Positions 11,180 through 23,400 of a stretch of 64,000 nt of DNA are shown in pieces. How positions within the stretch are numbered: the stretch's first letter is position 1; the number at the start of each line of letters is the position of its first letter. The notes under the pieces are model-generated. The model saw only the letters and a list, made by a program, of their open reading frames with translations, had not been told where the DNA came from and made no database searches. The DNA is from Rheum nobile (lineage: Eukaryota; Streptophyta; Magnoliopsida; Caryophyllales; Polygonaceae): positions 434,001 to 498,000 of the forward strand of contig WOAB01000317.1 in the NCBI GenBank assembly GCA_027886185.1, given 5' to 3'. The translations under genes and the position numbers were made by a program.

Positions 11180-11460
11180 GAATTTATATTCAATTGGAAA
11201 AGTGAGGATTTTAAGCAAAAATACTACTAAGAATTTGGAGAGTAGGTTTGTTTGATTTATCGAATGAATAAATATATAAATAGTCAATTAGGGCTTTTTA
11301 AGGAAATTTACTACTGACAGTTTGAAAGGGTAGGTTTGTTTGTTTCATATATAGAATAAATTCGAATGAATCTATAGTCAATTAAAAAAGAGAGTTTTTT
11401 AAGAAAAAAAATACTATTACTACTAGGAATTTGAAAAGGTAGAAAGTAACAATTAATTGA
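11180..11460 (+). repeat. Degenerate tandem triplication 3' of the ataxin-10-like gene
   Basis: Three imperfect copies of a roughly 100-base unit. Landmarks are AGTCAATTA at unit boundaries, TTTTAAG then an A-rich tract, ATACTACTA, GAATTTG and GTAGGTTTGTTTG. They start near 11180, 11290 and 11385 and diverge progressively. Confidence 0.55.
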
Positions 11461-12361
11461 GGAAGACGGGAGTTACACTTTTTTAAGTATCCAAATCTTT
11501 CACGAGACACGACAAAAACTTCTCACATATGATTATGTATAGACACTATTTTCTAATCCATGTCTCATTCAATCACCTATTTTGACAATATAAATAACAC
11601 CCGATTAAGAACATATCCTTACAAGAATGGTCCTACAAAGGCATGTACGTAACTGCCAGGTCACTTTTTTGGCCAAGCCATCCACCAATTGTCATTATAT
11701 TATATGCTCCTAGATAAGTTCTTACTCTTAGTCTTACTCTTCACTTGATTTTTTTTTTCTAAGCATCTATCTTCTCCCATATTTTCACTTCATTCAAAAT
11801 ACTCATTCTTCATCAAAAATCAAAAGAGCTATAAATGGGCGACAATTAACATGTATACGTTATTATATCAAGTTTTTTCCAATAAATTTTTGCTTCTTGC
11901 ATTAGTAATTTCTACACTGATACACATTGTTTTTTTTTTTGAATTTTTTCCAGGTTATACCCAAATGATTATTATTTCCAATATGTATTTTTTTTACCTG
12001 AGTATTGTTCACAAAAAACAAAGATAAAATATTAAATTTATACATCGACACCTAGTTTCTCAAATTGTAGGGTGAAACAACATAATTTTTTACCGGAAGT
12101 GAAGAATTTTTATATAAAACATGCAATCCCTTGAAAACACTAATGTACGTATCTGAGATCCCTGGATTCATCATAGAATATCCACTATTATATGCACAAG
12201 TATCTCATTCATCTATACATTTCACTAAATCTGGCAAAGAACTTTACATGGCGAGTGTGCTAATATCTAACGAGATCATGAGATGCACATCTAAGAAGGG
12301 TTTTATCCACCCAAAATCTCAAAACTGCTAAGATTGATCATCATCATGATTCATGGTTGCA
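11461..12361. other. Intergenic DNA between convergent genes
   Basis: This is AT-rich DNA between the convergent 3' ends of the ataxin-10-like gene (+) and PLD-beta (-). I see no coding sequence, RNA gene or repeat with clear ends. Both genes' 3' UTRs and polyadenylation sites should lie here or just outside. Confidence 0.5.
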
Positions 12362-15300
12362 TCAAATAGTAAGATTCTCTTGAATGGCAAGAAAGGATCC
12401 GCATATATTCCCACCAACATCTGGGAATTGTTCACATCCTCGAAGGGGCTTGATCTTGCCCTTTCGGTCAACTGCAACTGGGTATTTTAGAAGGTGCCCT
12501 TTCATTTCCGTTACTTGTTCCGAAGCGAACTGCTCCCAGTTCATCTCACCAAGTGTTCTAACTCTTCTCACACATTCAAGGCTCTCGGGTTCCTCATACA
12601 CGTCCTCCAGATCTCCGAGGTGCTCTGCCCATAGAGACATCCTGTATCCATATATCTAGGTACAAAACTTTTGAAGTCAGCCATCAAACATCATCTATTA
12701 TCTTTCACAGTATAGATGATGTTCTGCTTGGCTAGTTAAGATTATGATTATATTAATAATAAGGTCATCGCACCAAACGAACAAGCATTATAGATTTGAA
12801 CATAAAATGAACTTATTTTAAGACAAATCAATTTTTTTGCGCATTCTTTCATGTACTTATAAGTTTTACTTGCTTATTTTATATTTTAAACCTTAAATTA
12901 GGGTTAATAATTAAAGTTTAGGATTTATAGTTTAGGGTTTAGGGTTTATATATTAATGTTTAGGGATTTAGGGTTAGGATATAGGGTTTATGTTTTAGGG
13001 TTTATATGTTAGGATTTAGGGTATAAAATATACAAATTTAACCTATAGGATACATAGAAGGGAAAATATAAGGGGTATAGAAGATTTAATCTCATTTTAA
13101 GGGGTCACAAAATTTCTTGATAAACAAACCTGCGTCGTTTAATAGTTATTGATATATCGATGTCCAAATAAAATTGTATTTTATTAAGGATATTCGTGTA
13201 ACTTCTTATTGAAAAAACTTATATGGGTAGGAGTTATTTTATTTTGAAAGAATTAAACTAAATTACTATTTTAAACCAAAATTAATTTCAATAAAAAAGT
13301 TGGGTCAAATACTAAAGAAAACTACAAAGTTGGGAATAAAACATTATTTCTATAAATAAATCTAGTGTGAGAAATTTATTTGAAGTTAATTTAATAACTT
13401 ATGAAAATTTACTCCCCATAATATAATTATTTTGGGCTAATAATAAAAAGTAAAAATATGTGGGCTAAAATATTAAATTAAAAAATTAAGGATACAAGCT
13501 GAAACTTCTATATAAAGAAGGAAAACGGAAAAGTTGAAAAATGTAAGATTCAAACCTTGGATTTCTCCAGTCCCCAACTCCCGTATGAGCTCTCAGATAA
13601 CGAACTGGGCTAATTGGTTTTAATTAATCATTTTACAGCCTGTTGCTATATATATATCCTATATTAACAGAGAAGGGAGGTCCCCGGACCCCCTTGGATC
13701 CGCCTCTAGTGATTATGATAGAACATTCATCGAAATTTACCTGGCCACGAGGATGGGTTGATTGTCTTGCCCACGTGTAATTAGGTTGATATCCTCCCAT
13801 GGCAATTTCAGTGTCCCTTATCCCTTCCATTGAACGCTGGTTAATGTTTGCAGACCCCAATATCACATACTCATCATCAACTATCATGCCTTTTGAATGC
13901 ACATATATCATAAATCTCCCGCTCCTTTCACACATTGCCTGAAAATTAAAACACCCATTTTAGACATGCCAACATTTGGGCATGGCATCTATTTAGGAGA
14001 TACTATCTTGATAAGATAACAATACATAACAATACCTGGGGAGGCTTTGGTATATGAGGAGTCTCAGTGTTCACCTCGCGACTTCCATTGACACTTTCTC
14101 GAGTGCCAAGACAGAAGAAGTTCAAGAAATCTTGTGGTGTATAAGTATCCTGAAGCTCCACCTCAACCAAAGCTTTATAAATCGTCTCATACATCATTTG
14201 CATTGTCTTGTTCTGCATTTTGTTTTTATGTGTTTGGGTTAGTATAGCCAAAGTTATAAGCTGGCATTTCCTGGGACAAAAAAGTCCTGGATTCCCAATT
14301 CTCAGCTTAACCAATTGGAATCTATTTCAGCAATTGATCACACTTAGAAAAAGTTTGAAGGTTTACCTGCCAATATAGAATCCTTTGGGTAGCAGCACCT
14401 GAAGGTACACCCTCTGGCCACATAGGGATAACGATATATGCTGCAAATCTCTCTTGAGCTCTGATTTTGTCCGCTATTTTAAGGGCAATTTCCATGGGGA
14501 TCAAATTGTTTGCACCTGTGACAAAAAAAAATGAAGCCAGTATACTAAAATCTGACATTTTAATGGTGTTATTTGGAGTATTTTAGGGCATTATAAAAAA
14601 GAAAATTAAAAAGTAATTCAGATTTTTTTAGCAAATCAAGATGAATTTTAGAGTAGAGTATCAAACATATGAATGAGGACCCAATAAAATATTATTGTTA
14701 AAAATGGTCTAAGATACTTTTTTCATGGTTTCAAGTTGTTACCTATATCTTTGTGTTGATTCCAATTGAATGAGGACCCAATAAAATACTGGTTCTCAAT
14801 ATAAATGTAATGTTGTGCAGATCGAATAGCCTTCACGTATGCTGAATGTATGCTCATGTCAATAAGCACATTCTTTCCACACACCAGATTCTGTCATTTC
14901 CAACAATAGCGTTTTTCAGAAAGATAATTCTGAGGCAAACATGTATGTTTTCCCAAAGAAAAAAAAAACAGGAGAAGTGATTAAAAGAATTCCATTACCT
15001 TTTCAGTAGCTTCCTTTGGATTTTTGGGGAATTTTTTTACTGAATGTGAATCAATGGAACGAAAAATCTGAGCAACCCACTAATAAGATAAGCTGATTTT
15101 TTTTCTGAATGAATTTAATGACAATCTGATGCAAGGAGATCATAATAGAACAATTTACCTGTGCATGCCATGACTCTGGAGTATCCTGATTGCAGTAAGG
15201 AGCATCAGAAACTCCTAAAATCTCATTTATTCTATCTATCCTTAGTAATGCATCAACATAAGACACTTTGAACTTTTTGATTCCCTTTGTTTTAGCAGCC

Positions 15301-17902
15301 TTTAGCCATCTCTCTTGAAAGTTAGTTAGAACATCATATGCAGCTGGTCCATCAATTTTGCAATGCAAATCATGCCATGGTTCTCTTGGGCAGCCATATG
15401 TTTTACCCTGTTCAAGAATATAAGACAAGCAACTTAGTACAAACAAATCCACCAGCTCTATAAACCAACTTAGCAAGTAATGCCAAGTAAAAGAGGATCT
15501 TACAACATGTAAAGTTAACATTTTTATATCAATAAATGAGCAACAAATGTCTATTAAGCCCCTTATTTAAGAAATAGATTATATACTAATACATTTATTT
15601 ATATATAGTTTTTGTAAAATAATTAATTTAATTTAAGCTAAATAATATAGTATAATATATACTACATCTAGCATTATATATTATATATCCAAAAAAATAT
15701 GGAATAATATTTCAATTAAATTGAGAAAATAGTCATATATTATCTTATCTACTTTATAAAAGTTTTAGTTGTAAAATGAAATCTGATAAAATCTATAAAG
15801 AAAGGGATATGGAAGACAAAAAAATGGAAACAATATCTTTTTGTTTTAATTTTATTTTGACTAATTAACTATCTCTATAGCTAAGCGGACAAATAAATGA
15901 AACACCACATTCTAATGCTCCATTATCATTCTTATGCCAATGCAATTACGCTGAAGTATATAGATTACCGTAATAGAAGGATTGTGAAAATCATCTTTGT
16001 GCACAGTATCAAGAGTTTTGAACAAAGGATGTTGAGGAGTATCATATCTCCCATCACACAGATCAAGTCCGCCAAGAAACGCTATGATTTTTCTCATATT
16101 GTTTCCTGCATCAGCATCTACAATCACTGTCTTTTGATGGTGGGTATAAATTGTCTCAACTTCCTGGAAAGAAACAAACAAAATCAAACAAACAAACAAA
16201 CAAATGATTCTGTACAACAAAATTACCTTCTTCTTAACCCAGCTGATACGCTTTCCAGCGATCCGTGGACAAAGAAGAACTCGTACAGACGAGTGCTTAA
16301 AGAAGCGTCGAGTTTCCTCATCATGTGTTTGCATAAGCCCATCCTACAATCAACCATAAATTGATGACAATCAAATCAACATTAATGACTGCAAGTACTA
16401 AAACCAAGTGTGTAAAAACTAAAAACAGTACTCACTGTTTTATACCCCAAGATGCTTCTTGAAGTAGGATCATCCCATATAAGCAAAAGAACCCTAACTC
16501 CATCCTGTGACTTACACCTCAAAAGCTCCCCAAGAGTATAACCCGAAGCTGAGCTCCCATCCCGAACCAACCTAACCCTATCCCAAACCGACCACCCTGT
16601 AATATATATCAATCTCCGAGCCTCCTGAATAGCACCAAATATATCCTGCCAGCACTTCCCATGAACATACTTCACTCCTGAATCAAGACCCGGGCTTGGT
16701 AGAAGCCCATCTGCAACATGAGCATCTTGATAAAGAGTAACTGATCCCCCTTTCCTCAGAGGAAAGTAAGTACCAGGAACACCTATATAATCGGGCCCCG
16801 CGCCTACTCCGTGATGATACATACTGAGATTCTCCATCGGCATGTACTCAACTGAAAGACTCAGAACAGCTCCAGCTTTGCAAGGCTTCCTACTGCTGTT
16901 CAAGATTGGAAAAGTACCTTTAACTAACAACCCAGAGAAGAGTTTCTCAACTGGTATTGTTACAACTCCTATGAGCTGAGAACCAACAACATCACTATCC
17001 TTCACTGTGAACTTCAATCCAGCTGCATAATGTGCTACAGGGACATTGAAATGCTGCATCCAAACGGGGTTTTCGTCGTTGCTGAGTACGTAAGTCCGCC
17101 CAATCACGGCGCCAGCTATGGAGATTGACACGTATGGGTCACTTGTGATCTTGGGGTTGTGAATCATCCTCTCTTCCACTTTGTTGTTGCCGTTTCCTGG
17201 GAATATCCCAAACACATCTCCCACAATTTTGTGGAATTTATCCATGTTTGGGAGGTTTTTGGCGTCATAGATCCATATGTCTAAGTTCCCATGGAGAAGG
17301 AGAACCTTCAAAGACCTTTTCGGACCCGAGTATGACACGAGTTGCATATCCGTGCAGTGAAACTGCTTAGTGTGAGGCACAATCTGCATGCTCTGGCTAT
17401 GGCGGAGGCGTGCGTGACGTCGTGAGCTGCGAGTTGAATGGTCAAACGACGCCGAGTGTCGCAAACAAGGGAGGATTTCTGAGGTAAAAGTTTCTGAGGA
17501 ATATTCATTGTGATCTCCGCGGTAATCGATTCTCGCTGAATGCAATGAAGATGGAAGACGATTCGATCTCCCTGTAGACGCTAAATGCAATGCAGGAACT
17601 GATTCGGGATCCTCAGATTGGCGCAGATCATTCGTAAGAGATGGCCGGTTGGAATCTGCAGTTGTGGAATTGGAAGGAAGGAGCGACAGATCATCGTCTC
17701 CGTCGCTACTGTTCCTGGAAGGAGAACAAGAATCTGTTTCTGATGGCGGATACTGATCCAGGGAGAAATCGATTGCTGCATTTGGAATTTTATGGGGAGG
17801 TTGCACATTTGGGGATTGATCATCTTCTGGTGGTGGGGGTGGTGGTGAGTAATTTTGATTTAAGTTGCTAGGGTTTTGTGAATCAGGGTCGATTCTATCC
17901 AT
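12362..17902 (-). CDS. PLDB: Phospholipase D beta
   Basis: Hydrolyses membrane phospholipids to phosphatidic acid; beta-class plant PLDs need PIP2 and micromolar calcium. Ten exons fit GT-AG sites in phase: 17902-16436, 16343-16227, 16163-15969, 15407-15159, 15067-14999, 14890-14743, 14515-14367, 14212-14036, 13938-13741 and 12655-12362, giving 1020 residues. Order: a proline-rich acidic N-terminal extension typical of beta PLDs, a C2 domain (about 205-355), HKD motif 1 (H537-x-K539-x4-D544 in THHQKTVIVD), the IYIENQYF block, HKD motif 2 (H871-x-K873-x4-D878 in VHSKGMIVDD), and the family ending GSFLAIQENLTI. The start is the ATG at 17902; the frame is open for ten more codons upstream but without ATG. 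The last intron (1085 bases) is expanded by repeats. It looks intact. Confidence 0.95.
12880..13110. repeat. Degenerate TTTAGGG-like repeat, copy 2, in a PLD-beta intron
   Basis: Variants of TTTAGGGTTTA run from about 12890 to 13025 and are followed by GGGTATAAAATATACAAATT and TAACCTATAGGATACATAG. This matches the layout at the left edge of the window (about 100-245). It sits in the final intron of PLD-beta, so transcription passes through it. Confidence 0.65.
13545..13620 (-). other. tRNA-related (SINE-like) head in a PLD-beta intron
   Basis: On the minus strand, AATTAGCCCAGTTCG resembles a polymerase III A box, and about 55 bases on GGTTTGAATCTTACA resembles a B box. That spacing is usual for tRNA-derived SINEs. 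The sequence does not fold as a tRNA. It is in the same orientation as the PLD-beta transcript. Confidence 0.35.
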
Positions 17903-19430
17903 ATGATTTTTCAAATCCCTAACGAAGAACAACTTTGAGCTTCGCCACCTTCGAAATCATCAAACCGAAGGCTGAGGTGCTGATACCACAATCAATTTGC
18001 AAGTTTATACGGATTAATTGAGATGAACAGGAAAAGAAGAACAATCCAGAATCTATCAGAATTAGGGATTTTCCTCTCTTCCTGTTGTCGCGATTGAACA
18101 AAACCTGTTCTCTCTGGGGATCAAAAAGGCATGAACGAAAGCTGCAGCTCGAATTTAATAATTAAAAAGCATATCGCAATTCTTTCCGGAGCAGCAGATG
18201 AGAAATGGTTACCTTGTCGACAACCAAATGGAGATCAAAATTGGGGGAAACGATCAGGAAACAAAATCGTTGATGTTAACAGATGCTGAAAAACCATAGG
18301 GAGTATGGACAAATTTTACAGATGATTCAGAAGAAAGAAAAGAAGATGGAGATACCTTGAATTCGACGAGGAGGGAGAGCGAGAAGGAAAGAGAGACGTT
18401 AATTTGCAATGGAAGAGAAAATCCGGGACTTGGACCGTTAACATTTGCATTTGTACGAGATATTTCCCGGGTTTATACAAAAGGAGGAAAATTACATGAA
18501 GTTCCCTACACTTGCGTGAATTACATATTTAGCCCGCTCTGTATTGAATCATGGGTATGTTTTCTATCTTAATATACTGTATTTAGCCCAAATTTATGGA
18601 AGTATGTTGATGAACCCCAATTCCTTTTTTTCTTTTCTTTCCCCTATAGTTATAGACTTTGTATTGCGATAAAATCACATAGTTTGAGCATTAGTTCTAC
18701 AAAAAAAAAACATCCTCGAGGCTTATGAACATAGTTAATCAGAAGAATTTAACAGAATTGCGCGTAATTGTAATGAGTTTAATTTGGTGAAATTATAACA
18801 GAAAATACGTATTGTCAAATGTCGGATTTATTTAGATTACACATTATCTAACATTATAATACCAGTTATAAAAAATGACATTATAATATCATATAATTCG
18901 TAATCCAAACAAACTCGTCGTCTCTAATAACATCAACTGAGTCGAGTGGGTTAGATTTTCGGATGAAAGTCCTAGCATTTAGATATTTAATGTCAAATAC
19001 TTTCTCTACGAGTTAGGTTTCTGTAATATATGCTAGATACAATTTTGAAAAAAATAAATATTCCTCACACGGTTAACATTTTGAGAGGGACCGTACAGGC
19101 TATAAACATATTTGATGTAAATTAGTTATGGCAAGTTCATATCAATTTGGAATAGTTTTATACTGGACCATCGACAGTATTACTAAGCATTTTAATATGA
19201 TTTGACTAAGGGTTTGTTTAGTATTGGTATTTACAAAGATTTTTTTTGTTTATAAAGTTTTTTTTTTAAAAGCAGTATTTAAAATTTAAATATTAAATAT
19301 TATAGAAAAATGTTCAAGAAGGGGAAAAAATGAATTTTGTTTATAAAAAGTTATGAACTCTTGGCCAATCAGGTCCAGTATGTTATTAGTTATCAACCTG
19401 CTTAAACCACGAAGAGCAGCAAAGACACCA
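17903..19430. other. PLD-beta upstream region and intergenic DNA
   Basis: Roughly 17903-18370 should hold the PLD-beta promoter and leader on the minus strand. I cannot place a TATA box or leader intron with confidence. From 18370 to 19430 the DNA is AT-rich with no coding sequence I recognise. Confidence 0.4.
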
Positions 19431-19433
19431 CAA

Positions 19434-19654
19434 GAGCCATTTTAGTAGGGTTCAACCTACTTAACTGAATGGCTGGCTACTGTGAAGTGTAAACTACAAA
19501 ACAAGGCTGCAAAAATCCCAAACTACCAAGTGTGAAGTGTGTCTAAGATTAATACATGTCTGAATTTATTCACAGAGTTGAAGGTTAACTTCAAAACGAG
19601 CTCGCATTCTCTGGGGGCAGAGGAGATGGTACTTGAACCCTACTAAAATGGCTC
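19434..19654. repeat. Perfect 22-bp inverted repeat with a 177-base loop
   Basis: GAGCCATTTTAG...TTCAA at 19434-19455 is the exact reverse complement of 19633-19654. The match ends abruptly on both sides. It could mark a small inverted duplication. No transposon ends or target duplications were found. Confidence 0.7.
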
Positions 19655-19854
19655 GCAGTACACACCAGTCTTCATCGCTGCTTCTTGTTAGAGATGTCAT
19701 TGGATCCATCTTCTTAAGACGAGTCGGTTTTATGCAATATTCCAAATGCCGTCTTGGCATTGTACTGACTTGTGCTGCCCTTCATCTACTCTGTTCAAAA
19801 CCTTCAGCTACAAGTGAGGGGATGAATTTGTTCATTAGGAATCATAAGCCATGA

Positions 19855-20313
19855 TCAATTGTCAAAAAGACGAAAGCAATCAGGCAAGCAAGCCAAACCT
19901 TTGGCCGCGACTTTTACTTTATGAAGAATGTGGCCTGCCATCTCACTTATCATGTGTGGATCAATAACTTGCCAATGAAGCAAAAATGTATATCCTCCCT
20001 GAAAGATCAACCTAATATGAGCAAGAAAGTTCATCACTTCACACTAAGTATAACTTCAATAGACAAGTACAAGTACAGAGAAGTTCCTTCGCGGTTTTTT
20101 CTTCCTATATAACCATCATGCTTAGGAAGGAGAGTATTCAAAAAGAGAATCACAGAAGATGTATAAAACTGGAATTTATATATATTTATTTGATGTGTAA
20201 CTGGGATTTAAGTTCAAAAGTTATTGGAGAGTTAAGTGAGATAAACTCATAACTCAGTAACTAACCATTACTCCTTTGAAATACTTCATGGCATTCCCTG
20301 AATGTATAATGTC
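19855..20313 (-). other. Unrecognised two-exon reading frame downstream of BTAF1
   Basis: Two minus-strand segments splice in phase with canonical sites: 20313-20266 (16 codons, DIIHSGNAMKYFKGVM) and 19998-19855 (47 codons and a stop, starting GGYTFLLHWQVIDP). They follow the BTAF1 stop at 20431 in the same direction. I do not recognise the peptide. It may be the surviving 3' exons of a lost gene, an alternative BTAF1 tail, or chance. Confidence 0.3.
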
Positions 20314-20430
20314 CTGACAAGAATCAAATTTAAAGGAATGAACAGGGTTAGTAATTGAGAATGGAATGCTTAGACAAATAATTGAAGAATAGGTCCAAGA
20401 AGAAAATGCATACTTGGAAGTCAGTTGTGC

Positions 20431-23400
20431 TCAACCATTGAGTTTATCTACGAACTGCTGGACATTATACTCACTATACTGTGATTGATCCCAAAGCTCA
20501 TCCAGCTCATTAAGCATTGATTTTAAGCCTCTACCACCACCAGATGCCTTTTGACTGCTCCCATCGTGCGTCTGTGATGATGTAGCTCCTTTCTTGCAGC
20601 TTTCAGCTGACGTGAACAGATCAAGCAGCTGGTCTGTGTTCATCGTTTTCAGGCTTGCATTGTCTGCGTTGATGACGGCTCCAGCAACTGAGAGTTTAAA
20701 TTTCTGCAAGCTCATCACTTTCTCCTCCAGAGTTCCTCGCATGATAAGTCGGTGGACATTTACTACTTTCTTTTGACCGAGCCTGTGTGCTCTGTCCATT
20801 GCCTGAAGATCACGCATAGGATTCCAGTCATGCTCCATGAAAACAAGGGTGTCAGCAGACGTCAAGTTTAAACCTAGACCGCCGACATGTGTTGTCAGCA
20901 GCAGAACATCAATAGTAGGATCTGAGTTGAAGGTTTTCACAATGTCAAAACGCTTCTCAGGGTGGACAGAACCATCAAGCCTCAAGTACGTGACGCTCTT
21001 CATGTGTGCATGAAACAAGTCTTTTTCAATTATGTCCAATAAGGCAAGGTGCTGGGCAAACACCAAAACCCTATGCTGTCCAACATTCTCCATTCCTTCA
21101 GAATTTGAAGCCTCCACCCCAATTCCACATTCCTCCAAGATCTCCTTAAGAGCAACTAGTTTAGGAGAGTGGTGAAGATAATGGAGCTCAGAAAGAATAT
21201 CCGAACTGTCAGCAAAAAGCGGTGTCAAGTTGGATCTAAGTGTATCAGGAGTCTGGTCGCCAACAACAAGCAATGGATGGCTGCATAGCTTGAGCAGGTA
21301 TTGAAGTGCCCGGAATACATGTGTAGTTGCTTTGGTGGGACCCTTTCTTTCTTTTGTCTCAGATGATTCATCTAGTTCAACGATGCTAGATATCTCTTCC
21401 TTTGCTTGTGAACCCGAGAATTGTTCATAAAGTTTCAATTGAGCGTGGCTAAGATCACAGTATCTATCCTGAATTATTTTATCTGGAAGATCAGATAACA
21501 CCTCGCTTTTTGTTCGTCGAAGGAGAAAAGGCATCACCTGCTTGTGCAATGCTTCCATTGCCAGAATCCCAGCTTCAGCATCCTTAGCAGAGCATTTAGA
21601 ATCCCTTGAAGCCAGCAGCGGTTTTCCATAAGCAGCTTGGAATTGCCTCTCCGACCCAAGAAATCCAGGCATTAAAAAGTCAAAAAGCGACCACAAGTCC
21701 AAAATGTTGTTTTGGATTGGCGTCCCACTAAGAATAAGGCGGTGCTGGGCTTTCAGCTGCTTTACAGCTGCAGTTACTTTGGACCTTGCATTCTTGATGA
21801 CATGCCCTTCATCTAAGATACAATAGTTCCAGCGAAGCTCCCCAAGATAATCAACATCTTTGCGAACGACGTCATACGATGTTATGATAACATTGTGCTT
21901 TTCAAAGTAACTTCTGAGAGAAACCCGGTCTTGGCTAGTGCCGACATACTGAAGGGTGCTGATCAAAGAACCATCAATGTACTTTTCTATCTCATACGCC
22001 CAGTGCCCAACAAGAGTTGATGGACAAACAATTAACGACGGAGGAAGCTCTTCACTGCTATCAGTTGCCCGGTGCTCAGCAATGTCAGACGCAACAATTG
22101 CAGAAGCCTGAAGCGTTTTACCAAGCCCCATATCATCGCATAAAATTCCATGCAATTTGAATCGCCTTAAGAAAGCCAACCAGTTCACACCTTCCTGTTG
22201 ATACCTCCGCAGTGTCACCTTTAGTTTACAGGGCTTGTAATCCTCGATGCTAGAGTTGTCAAGCAGTTGCTCCAAAAACCTCACGTCTTCCTTATTTCTC
22301 ACAAGACTATCACTCAATCCAGCAGGTGGAGGAAGTCCTCTAGCCAATGGAAGAAGAGGCACTAGGGCAGCAAAGCTTCGGGTAACGCTCTGCCTGACAG
22401 AAGAGTCACAATCACTCATGCATCTCAGGAGAGGAACAACTAATATTGGTGCATACGGGACGAGCTCAACACCTAAACCCTGTACAAGCAAACTGACTAG
22501 CATGCCAGCACCTTGCCTAGCAGGGACAGATTCCCTGTCACCTAACATAGAAACAGCTCGTTCGACCACAGGTCCCATCACAGTGACTGCCATGGACTTT
22601 GCCATAGAAGAAATACATCTAGAAGCAGCTAACCTGACAGCAACATGGACATGACGAACACATTTGAAGATGCAAGGAAGAAGAGAAAGAAGCTTTAGTT
22701 TTACTGAATCATCCAGCAGTGGCACGATTGAGCGTACAAGCTGTAGATTGTTTATCAGTATTTGTGGATCCTTAACAGATTCAATAGCCAGTGCAATCTT
22801 ATTTTCCTCGGCGGGATCTGCTCCTTCGTTAACAGGCTTAAGCACCTCAGTAAGGCAATCCCACAGTTTAGGGATTTTGTCAAACAAGTCAGCACCAAAC
22901 TTTTGGCATAAATGCTTCAGTGCAAGCTCAGCCCCTCGTCTACTCACAAAGCCCTCCACCTTTGACCTGTCTTCACCAACAGCAGCTACCCGACCCCTAC
23001 GCTTCTGAGTTCCAGCCGTGATCTTCAACGGGAGTAGATCTTGCTCCTCAATCATTTCTACAGAATTTATAACTCCAGCTTGAGGGGTCTCTAGTGGATC
23101 CATGCAGGTACAACTACAAAGGTTCTTGATTAACTTTTCATTAGGACAAGGCTTACGTGTAATGCACTGAAAGATGAGCTCAGCAAGGGCCTCTGCAGCC
23201 TTATGTTGCAAAACTTCTTCCTGCTCTCGTTTGATAGAAGCCATCAAGGGCAGAATAATCGGATTAAGCTTCACGGGAAGATCAGACATCCAAACAACTG
23301 CTGCAGCCATCAGCGCAGAAACAGCGACATGCAAGTTATTCTGCACACACTTTAGATAGCCAGCAGTGGTCAGCAATCGGTGTTTCAACGACTCCACATC

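Noticed and set aside
17903..17932. Ten extra N-terminal codons for PLD-beta
   Set aside because: The open frame continues upstream but contains no ATG before 17902, so the ATG at 17902 is the start.
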